From NCBI GenBank assembly GCA_014607495.2, contig CP053154.1, positions 5,952,001-6,016,000 of the forward strand: 64,000 nucleotides of DNA. The letters run 5' to 3'. The first letter of the stretch is position 1; the number at the start of each line of letters is the position of its first letter. This document shows, piece by piece, positions 56,996 through 64,000 of this stretch. Position numbers and translations under genes: made by a program. Source of the stretch: Carposina sasakii. Taxonomy: Eukaryota > Arthropoda > Insecta > Lepidoptera > Carposinidae. Below the pieces are notes generated by a model. The model searched no databases. It had not been told where the DNA came from and saw only the letters and a list, made by a program, of their open reading frames with translations.

Positions 56996-57586
56996 TCAAA
57001 TCGTGACCAACCTGACCTTCTGGGCTTCAATTTGTATATCAATTTCGCATATTTGATAACATGGCGTCGTCGTTTTTCTGGATGCAACAAATATCATTTT
57101 TGCGTTCACGCATGGTTTTTCATTAACGTCGTCATACAGCAAGCCTAGGGTAAAGGAGAGTCCGGGAGGAATCCTCTTACATCTCGATAAAGATAGGTTA
57201 ATGAACTTCATCTGTTCCAAATCGGGCATAAGTTTATAAAGTTTCAAGAACACGGGCTCCAGGGTCAGGTTGCAGAACTTTATGTATTCTGTCACAAGTC
57301 CTCCTCGCTTGTATCTCATATGATAGGTCTTCGGGTAAGACACGAGACTGTTCTCAGATATATAAGATGCGGTCTTATGTAGAGGGCTAGAAAAGTATTT
57401 GGATATTTCGATAAATCGTTTTATTTTGGCTTGGAAAGCTTCGTTTTCTTCTAGCTCCTTTTTCAGTAACTCCTCCGAATCAACCTTCGTAGTTAGATCT
57501 ACGCTGGTTAGAGGTTCCTCCCTTGTAACTGGTGCTGGACATCGTTTCTTTCGTATTGTATTGCTCTGTTTTCTTCGTGTGCTCAT
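56996..57586 (-). CDS. Uncharacterised 196-residue protein, single open frame
   Basis: The best host gene candidate in the window. It starts at the ATG at 57586 (MSTRRKQSNTIRKKRCPAPV) and ends with QKVRLVTI and TGA. Codon use is balanced, unlike the A+T-driven chance frames around it. The N-terminal ~25 residues are basic, with RRK and KKR clusters like a nuclear signal. Residues ~35-65 (SEELLKKELEENEAFQAKIK) are charged and helical, possibly a short coiled coil. The C-terminal ~90 residues alternate hydrophobic strands (LSFTLGLLY, NAKMIFVAS, YQICEIDIQIE), suggesting a small alpha/beta fold. I do not recognise the family. A coiled-coil plus small C-terminal fold is seen in some kinetochore subunits, but that is only a guess. 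It could be a complete intronless gene or one large exon; an AGGTTGGT word near its end could be a donor. Confidence 0.6.
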   Translation of the reverse strand: MSTRRKQSNTIRKKRCPAPVTREEPLTSVDLTTKVDSEELLKKELEENEAFQAKIKRFIEISKYFSSPLHKTASYISENSLVSYPKTYHMRYKRGGLVTEYIKFCNLTLEPVFLKLYKLMPDLEQMKFINLSLSRCKRIPPGLSFTLGLLYDDVNEKPCVNAKMIFVASRKTTTPCYQICEIDIQIEAQKVRLVTI

Positions 57587-57620
57587 CTTTAATTTAGATA
57601 ATGTATATTAATATGCCTTG

Positions 57621-57630
57621 TATAAATATA
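57621..57630 (-). promoter_or_regulatory. TATA-like box upstream of the 196-residue gene
   Basis: The minus strand reads TATATTTATA about 35 bases before the ATG. If used, the 5' untranslated leader would be very short. In A+T-rich DNA this motif is weak evidence. Confidence 0.2.
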
Positions 57631-57819
57631 AAACGAAATAATTTAGCTAAAAATATTGTAAAATAAGAGTAAAATTAATTCATAATTTAGTCGATTTGTG
57701 ATTACATTTGACAATGTTATATTATGACATTAATAAGAATGACATAGATATGACACATACAAACTTTGACTATGAATCTACTCTTTCTACATACAAAGAA
57801 TTTTTAAATTACAGTTTAG

Positions 57820-57910
57820 CGTTGCACTTTGCAGTTCGATTGCAGTTGGCATGCAGTCGTGTAAACTGTAATCGCAATGCACGGTTAGTTTGCAGTATGA
57901 CTGCAGTGAT
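57820..57910. repeat. 11-bp-phased TGCA tract
   Basis: TGCA words begin at 57823, 57830, 57841, 57852, 57878, 57891 and 57902. Several are exactly 11 apart and others near that. The wording (GCAGTT spaced by five bases) resembles the interior of the 50569 fold-back. It lies about 235 bases upstream of the minus-strand gene's start. Confidence 0.7.
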
Positions 57911-57944
57911 GGCAACAGCATTTATTCTTCAATGTTTATAAATA

Positions 57945-58212
57945 TTATTAAGAAAATGAAAAAAAATTCACCCGAGTGAGATTTGAACTCACGACCTCTC
58001 GTAAACTGTGCTTTTTACTCTAACCAACTGAGCTATCGGGTCAATTAACTTAGATGACAAATTTTACCATCTCTTTTACATTACGTTTTTGGCAACGTTA
58101 TTTTTTCATGCCGATAGCTATACACTAGCCAAATGTCGGTAAACAAAGCTGAATCCCTCAGCACAATGTTTAATTATGAAACGATCAACCATATCCTAAC
58201 GGATTATATTAT
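57945..58212 (-). mobile_element. SINE-like unit: conserved module plus tRNA-like cassette, inverted copy
   Basis: The minus strand reads ATCCGTTAGGATATGGTTGA, then CTGAGGGATTCAGCTTTG, then GAGATGGTAAAATTTGTCAT, and then the tRNA-like segment, in the same order as at 10251. It ends in a T-rich tail (ATTTTTTTTCATTTTCTTAA). Divergence from the other copy is modest. Confidence 0.68.
57968..58042 (-). other. tRNA-like segment (pseudo-tRNA)
   Basis: Acceptor ACCCGA/TCGGGT, D-arm GCTC/GAGT and a perfect T-stem GTGAG/CTCAC around TTCAAAT look tRNA-like. The anticodon stem does not pair, so a functional tRNA is unlikely. Confidence 0.6.
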
Positions 58213-59433
58213 GGAGTAGTTGTCTTATAAATTAATCTTTATCTTCAATGTTTTTCTACACATTCCAAAATATTTATATTTGTACCGTGAAACTTGATCC
58301 TAGGTATATAAGTATCTATGAGATTTCAATAAATTCTCCAAAGTCAATAAGGTGACCTGCATCCATTAACAAGTAGGCAAGATTAGTTCCTATAGCTGTT
58401 ATCATATCAAATTAGTTATCTTATTACTGAGAAGTGTTTACATAACCCACTAATTCAATATTAATCAGCGGTTAACTTTATTGATATACATATACCTACC
58501 TACATATCTACAAAATTTTAAGGTTCCGTAATACCGTATACAATATGATTGTATGTACCTTGATTCTGTAGTGCAGTACCTATAGGTTACATAGAATAAT
58601 TCCCGTAAATAATTTCGGCTGTAATATTTTTTTTTGTATACAGTACCCTGGTGATAAATATGTGTCAAAAGCATATTATATAACACGCCGTATAACAGAA
58701 CGTCTAGGCATTTTGAAATCTCACATTCTCTAGTTAATTACAATTTTGTAGATACAATTACATGCTTCCGGTGCTGGTTGTGCGCAGGGAAGAGGAAAAA
58801 CCCTCGGCCGCCAACAAAAACGCGGTTATGGTTTCGGTGGAGGCTGTTATTGTACCTTTACGTAACGACTGAGGACCTAGGGTATATTCTTAGGCGATAA
58901 GCTAGCAACTATCACAGATAACAGCTAAACGTGACTGTGAGATCTCCTTTATGGTCCTAAAAGCGACCGGCGAAGTGCTTCAATGATTTTTTCTTTCATA
59001 TTATTCAAAATGTCTAGCCGTTTTGTAATACTGCGTGTTCTATGATACGCCTTCGACATATATGTATGTATGTTTTAATAAATAGGCAAGGGGGTGCCTG
59101 CTTATAGCTGTAACATAGCTAACATCACATTCATAATCGACTACTGCAAATATTTTGATGTGCACATTTGCACGCCTACAGTTATCATACTAGAATCGAT
59201 ATAATTAGCATGCTAGATTTAAAATACATTAGCTAGGCAAAACATTGTATTCCACGTGGCCATACGTAGGTAAGTAGGTGGCCATGAAGACGTTGATGCC
59301 CTTAGAATGTAATATCGTAGAATAGATATTCCATGTACCTATCTACCTATAAATTGTAACAAACTAGATTATTAATTTATTTACCTAGGCACTGAAAACA
59401 GTGTACTACGAGTACATGTTAGTCTTATTAATA
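58213..59433. other. Mostly unrecognised; repeat B fragment
   Basis: About 58875-58965 carries an inverted repeat B fragment (TAGGCGATAAGCTAGCAAC, GAGATCTCCTTTATGG). The 73-codon frame at 58465 has no motif. Confidence 0.42.
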
Positions 59434-60135
59434 CTAGTGGACGCCCGCGACTCCGTCCGTGTGGGCTACAGAAAAAACAAAATGTCGAAATTATCCGGGA
59501 TAAAAACATTTTCCCGGGATAAAAAGTAGCCTATACAGGATGTTTGCAGGAAAATTTTCCGACTTTTATTCATTTTTCAGGAAAAAATAGTGTGTTTCGT
59601 TTAAGTAGGCCTTAAATAATGACTTAAAATTTTAACCTTTGAATGATATTAAAAAAAAAGTTTCTTTCAAAAAAATTCTATTAACTGATCAACCCCAAAG
59701 GAGAGTCACACACAAGTGATCCAAAAACCAGCAGTATAACACAAAATAACCAATAAGCCTAAGGATCGCCCGATACAATTGGCGCGGAAAGTAAACATTG
59801 CGTATAATCAAATCAAAAATTAATTTCCTGCGAGTAATAACACTGTCGTATAACTCAAAACAATGGCACTTGTTCAGAATCTCAGTATTTACCTGGCTGT
59901 CACAAACACCCTATATGTTAAGTGATACCTGTCACAATATATTCCTGAAAACTGCATCGAAATCGGTTCAGCCGTTTCTAAGAATAGCGTGCACAAACGC
60001 ACAGACAAACAGACAAAAATTCTAAAAATGATTCTGTTGGTTACTATTGCGTTGATAAAGGTCTGCTATAATATTTTTTCTAATATATCTTCAAGGTACA
60101 GAGAGCGATCCATTACATTTTCATTATATGTAAGA
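59434..60135 (-). mobile_element. Lep1-like Helitron, long form, carrying a family 2 MITE
   Basis: The 3' CTAG is at 59434 and the 5' end near 60135. The sequence AAAGTAGCCTATA|TGTTAAGTG, continuous in other copies, is split at 59535/59914 by a MITE. It has about two CAGACAAA units only. Confidence 0.86.
59536..59913 (-). mobile_element. TA-flanked MITE, family 2, nested (378 bases)
   Basis: Inverted relative to the 23014 copy: CAATTGGCGCGGA, TTTCCTGCGAGTAATA and CAATGGCACTTGTTCAG all match that copy's complement. Flanked by TA (or TATA) on both sides within the Helitron. Confidence 0.86.
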
Positions 60136-60257
60136 AGGTAAAGATTTTTCCTGTGTTGTTTTTTTTATTACTTTAGGCACCGAATTAGTTCAGGGTGGAT
60201 GAAATGGCGACGGACGTCACGGGAGTTACGTGCGATGCCCGGATGCCGTTAAAGCTA

Positions 60258-60358
60258 AAGGTTAAAGTGTCCTCCCGGTAACCCTTAATCGCCTCGTACG
60301 AAACCCACGGGCAGGCAGGGGGTGGTACAAACTATACTCTGCCGGCACCACGCGGCTA
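60258..60358 (-). repeat. Repeat C partial copy
   Basis: CCTCCCGGTAACCCTTAATC through CTCTGCCGGCACCACGCGGC; this is the 5' part of the unit (on its own strand) only. The tail side is missing. Confidence 0.65.
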
Positions 60359-60440
60359 ACAACCATGTTATTATGGCATAACTTTATTAGTACTCTTACG
60401 ACATGCACCAAAGGAGATCATGAAACTGATACTAAATTCT

Positions 60441-60746
60441 AAGTATCGGGTTTTGGGGCGTTTCGGTCCGTTCGTGTTTCAAACGCCTAACAATGTCTTC
60501 TAAATGGGTCTATACGTCCTGCGGGACGAATCAACCCATATTTTTATTATTATTGGGCGATTCGTTCCTATATGATTTTTTTTTAACTGTGCAGGTGTTC
60601 ATATCGGGACGAATCGCCTAATATTAATAAAAATACGGGGTGATTCGTCCCGCGGGACAAATAGACCCATTCAGAAGACATTGTTAGGCGTTTCGGTCCG
60701 CGTACTGAAACACGAGCGGACCGAAACGCCCCAAAACCCAAGTATC
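60441..60746. mobile_element. Fold-back MITE with 7-bp target duplication
   Basis: The element at 60448-60739 (292 bases) has ends GGGTTTTGGGGCGTTTCGG and CCGAAACGCCCCAAAACCC, which are exact complements. It is flanked by AAGTATC at 60441-60447 and 60740-60746. The inner part repeats GGGCGATTCG/CGGGACGAAT words in both orientations. A 67-codon minus-strand frame across it is an artefact. Confidence 0.9.
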
Positions 60747-60858
60747 TAGTATCTATGTCAAGTCTAGTAATATCTACCCGTGTCATAAAGGGGCGTGGTA
60801 AAACATGTTATCGCATAAAAAAAATTTACTGTTACGTGAAGTTTTCCCTATATAGTGA

Positions 60859-61045
60859 CTAGTAGACGGACTCCGTCCGCGTGGACTGCAGAAATACTTG
60901 TTCTAGTTAATCGAATTGTGAATCTAAACCATTCTCGAATCCACTTGAATACTCGTACAACTAAAAAATTTCATCAAAATCGGTCCAGCCGTTTAGAAGG
61001 AGTTCAATTACAAACACACGAACAGAATATTTATATATATGAAGA
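60859..61045 (-). mobile_element. Small diverged Lep1-like Helitron (187 bases)
   Basis: 3' CTAG at 60859 with hairpin ACGGACTCCGTCCGCGTGG (complement side). The 5' end ATATATATGAAGA|T (complement TCTTCATATATAT) is at 61045. The middle keeps AAAATCGGTCCAGCCGTTT. Confidence 0.78.
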
Positions 61046-61388
61046 TTAAAGTTAGAGCCTATACGAACTGCATTCGCATTTAAATTTGCGGTCTCTATGT
61101 TCCAAAGTTGTTTGTTTTTAAAAACATAGTGCTTGCGTAGGTGCCTTCAAATTTTCCACAGATTGTTTTGCATATTTTATTAGAGTACCTAATACTATGA
61201 AAGTTTACGGAAAGAAATCTAAATTTTTACGTTTCGATCGCAGGGACAACAAGGTCAATGGTCCAATGACGTCAAACCGTGGAAACATTCCAAATCTAAT
61301 TTTAATATTATCTCCTGATGATCTAAAAATAACTTTTGTTGAGATCTAAATATAACTTGACTCATAAAATGATATGATAATTATGTTT
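61046..61388. other. Nothing recognised
   Basis: A+T-rich, no supported feature. Confidence 0.45.
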
Positions 61389-61840
61389 AACCGACTGCAA
61401 AAAGAGAGGTTATTAATTCGTCTGTTTTTTTTTAATGCGTGTTACCTCAGAACTCCGTCATTTATGAACCGATTTCATTTTTTTTATAGTCATGGTATGC
61501 TTCCAAGTCGATCCCATATTCACCACATCAGGATCTAATGATGGGATCTTAGAGAAATCGAGGGCAATCCTCAAATATTGTAGGCACATGTAGTCTGTTT
61601 TTATACTTTTACTGAGCGTTTTGATCACCTACATATAAAACATAACATCTGGTGATGGAATATTATAGGCACGAGTAGTCGGTTTTTAGATTTTATAAGA
61701 GAATTTTGGTCAGCTACACATAATATAAAGGAAACGAGGGTCTGATGATGGAGCCGCCGAAAAACAGACAGTGAAACTTTTTAGTAACAAATCTCCCTAT
61801 GGCTCATAGGGGAGGATGTCGGTTTTTCGTTTAAAAAAAA
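61389..61840. repeat. Unclassified repeat with AACCGAC ends
   Basis: It starts AACCGACTGCAAAAAGAGAG and ends GGATGTCGGTTTTTCGTTT, so AACCGAC appears inverted at both ends. An end fragment occurs at 41003-41030. Similar AACCGACTTCAAAAA units are, from memory, common in Lepidoptera. Noncoding. Confidence 0.5.
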
Positions 61841-62259
61841 TTATATCTAATAAGTTTTTGTAGGGCACCTAAGAAGATTTTAAATTTGCATTTATAAATT
61901 TAGCAATTTGTCTTCATTTCGACGGTCAATAACCGCAATTAAATCAAAATCTTAAATTATTCAACTGTACATGGATAGGTATGGAGGTAAAGCTTTTATA
62001 CATCTTGTAGTGTGTCCGGGATAGAGTTAGCGATATTTTAAGGGCGTGTTGTACACTTCATTTTATTGATAATAATACCTTCATGTGCGGGTCTAAGTGC
62101 CCGTCTCAATGCGCATCTCATAATAGGTATAACGTGCCCTAAAATCGAAATTCCATAACTGTAATATTACCTAAAATTCTTTGCTATAAATATTTCTATC
62201 CATAATATTTGAAACACCAATTTATCTAGCCCAAGTAAGTATCATAAGAACTTGTTTTA
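61841..62259. other. Nothing recognised
   Basis: A+T-rich, no supported feature. Confidence 0.45.
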
Positions 62260-62470
62260 TATTTGTCACGGCTCCAGCGCTGCGGGGCTACGGCGGTCCC
62301 ACGCGACCTTATCGTCGCAGATTGTTTTGGCCCACCACCGCAGCTTCAGCTTGCTGGCTGCCAGCCTCAGCCGCGGCGGCAGACGTCAAACCACCTACTC
62401 CTCAGCTCGCGGGCCGCCTAGCCCCTCCGCACCTTCGCGCTTTTACATTGCACTCTAGGGGTAGGGCAGA
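62260..62470. other. Strongly GC-rich block, repeat or exon
   Basis: About 200 bases far above local GC (for example CAGCCTCAGCCGCGGCGGCA). Several frames are open on the plus strand, so no single coding reading stands out. The GGCGGCAGACGTCAAACCAC wording suggests a repeated element rather than a host exon, but no second copy is in this window. Confidence 0.35.
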
Positions 62471-62559
62471 CAAGACTGCGTGGTGTCGGTTTTACAGCGA
62501 TATATTTCTATCACTGAATTTTAAAACGCAACGGTTGTTTGGGTTCATAAAACAACATT

Positions 62560-62670
62560 TTAGTTAAAAAAATTATTAATAAAGAAATGAAAAAAATTCC
62601 TCACCCGGGTGGAAATCGAACCCACGACCTTTGCATTCCGTGCCAGCGCTCTTACCACTGAGCTTGATTT
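62560..62670 (-). mobile_element. tRNA-like cassette with T-rich tail, third copy
   Basis: The minus strand reads GCTCAGTGGTAAGAGCGCTG and GTCGTGGGTTCGATTTCCAC, then AATTTTTTTCATTTCTTTAT. The cassette and tail match the 10421 copy, but the upstream module is absent. Confidence 0.65.
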
Positions 62671-62787
62671 TAGTTCAATTAAAACCAAAAAACTACTAAA
62701 GATAGTGTATTACAGGCAACATATAATTCTCAGTTTTTTTTATATAATTTTCTTGATAATACTTCCTTTTCTTCTAGGTATATCTAT

Positions 62788-63099
62788 TCTATACAAATAA
62801 TAAAAATGTAACGGATCGCTGTCTGTACATGGAAGATATATGAGAAAAAATATTATAGGAGATCTTTATCAACGCAATAGTACCCAAAAGAATGATTATT
62901 GGAATTTTTGTCTGTTTGTCTGTGCGTTTGTGCACGGAACGGCTCAGGAACGGCTGAACCGATTTCGATGCAAAATTTCAGGAATATATTGTGACAGGTC
63001 CCACTTAACATATAGGCTACTTTTTTTCCCGGGAAAATGTTTTTATCCCGGATAATTCTGACATTTTGTTTTTTCTGTAGTCCACGCGGCGTTCACTAG
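62788..63099 (+). mobile_element. Lep1-like Helitron, long form
   Basis: Starts TCTATACAAATAATAAAAA and ends GCGTTCACTAG|T, with part of the terminal hairpin lost. It includes the GTCTGTACATGGAAGATATA block and two CAGACAAA-type units. Confidence 0.85.
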
Positions 63100-64000
63100 T
63101 CTATAATAAAATAGAATATATGAAAAACCCAAAATTATAAAAAATATATACGAAGAATTTATGATATGGCCAAGTTAATTTGGGACAGTCTTCTCTATGT
63201 CTATTATAACGAATTAATTGCATTTCTACGTCAATTAATAATTATTGTAATTTAATTTAAATTTCATTCCGCTCTTTGACTTTTACTTACGCTAATTTAT
63301 AAGTACTTTACTTTAAAAACATTGTTCAATGGTTTTAATTAGCTAATTTAATATTAAATATTTTTTACACATATTATATTTTATGCTCTCCTATCAATGT
63401 TACTAGTTATATCTACTATATATATTAGTTATTTTATATAACCAGCGATTAGTCCTTACTCTTCTTACCCTTCAGTCAAACCTCTGTTATAAAATACCTA
63501 CGGAACCCTGAATGATCCGCTAAAATGTATAGGTATAAGTATGTATGCGCATAACTTCTGAACTACTGCAGCAAATTAGATTATTCTTTATTTTTTGTAT
63601 TTGATATTTCTAGGGCACGGTTTGTATAAAATAAAAGTTTTTTTTAAGGCGGTACAAAGTTCGCCGGGTGAGCTACTCATAGTATGATATAAATACATTA
63701 TATGTGGACCTACGTACTCGTACATAGAAAATAAACACATGAATGAGGAAGATATAATTTGTATACATCTCTATCCTCTCTATACCGGTTATCTTAACTC
63801 TTTAATGTAATTATGATATTCTGTATTTTATTTATTTTTAACATAATTTATAGCGCTAAAGGCGAAGGTTAAATATTTATTAGGTGCATTAAAACTCACA
63901 TTACTCTTGTTACTACATTTATTACTTTTTGTACATACCTATTAAGTATTATTTTTAAACTTTTCTAAAGATTTGTAAATGGAGATAGAAATAGATAGAT
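63100..64000. other. A+T-rich, nothing recognised
   Basis: A short CGGAACCCTG word near 63500 recalls a common lepidopteran repeat end. No gene or complete element. Confidence 0.45.

Noticed and set aside
1..64000. A multi-gene defence, biosynthetic or otherwise novel gene system
   Set aside because: Only one plausible host gene is present. Everything else that can be read is transposon-derived or unrecognised A+T-rich sequence, so there is no support for such a system.

Overview
The window reads as nuclear DNA of a lepidopteran (moth or butterfly). It is strongly A+T-rich and has many short TAGGTA/TACCTA words. It is packed with repeat families typical of Lepidoptera: Lep1-type non-autonomous Helitrons (A|TC...CTAG|T ends, GC-rich 3' hairpin), tRNA-derived SINEs, Jockey-like LINE tails, hAT-like MITEs with 8-bp target duplications, and TA-flanked fold-back MITEs. 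No prokaryotic gene organisation, CRISPR array, rRNA or intact tRNA gene was seen. The assignment rests on repeat recognition by eye, not on a search.

Protein-coding content is very low. The one convincing host gene candidate is a single open frame of 196 codons on the minus strand at 56996-57586, of unknown function, with an AATAAA signal about 100 bases past its stop. Other coding traces are transposon remnants: the RNase H end of a 5'-truncated Jockey-like LINE (2234-3198), the C-terminal tail of another LINE reverse transcriptase (31059-31465, minus), and the last ~60 residues of a Helitron Pif1-like helicase inside a 636-base element (52274-52909). A few GC-rich islands (near 4.0, 4.85, 15.3, 35.0, 35.5, 39.35, 49.5 and 62.4 kb) may be first exons, promoters or GC-rich repeats.

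Layout: 0-7 kb holds a Helitron, the LINE tail, repeat A, a hAT MITE and repeat B split by a MITE. 7-19 kb has SINEs, repeat B with a nested 39-bp-TIR MITE, and two Helitrons. 19-31 kb has Helitrons, TA-MITEs and long stretches without recognised content. 31-45 kb has LINE/SINE tails, MITEs, a mosaic of repeats A and B, tandem SINEs and a Helitron carrying a hAT insert. 45-53 kb has twin fold-backs, a Helitron with a nested MITE, a 345-base fold-back with 11-bp-phased TGCA words, a SINE-like copy with a clean 10-bp target duplication, and the helicase-bearing Helitron. 53-64 kb has the orphan gene, a second phased TGCA tract, a tRNA-like cassette and more nested Helitrons.

No gene system or operon-like cooperation is visible. 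The main biology is the layered history of mobile elements, which can be read from insertions inside one another. 'Repeat A', 'repeat B' and 'repeat C' below are working names for families recognised only by comparing copies within this window.
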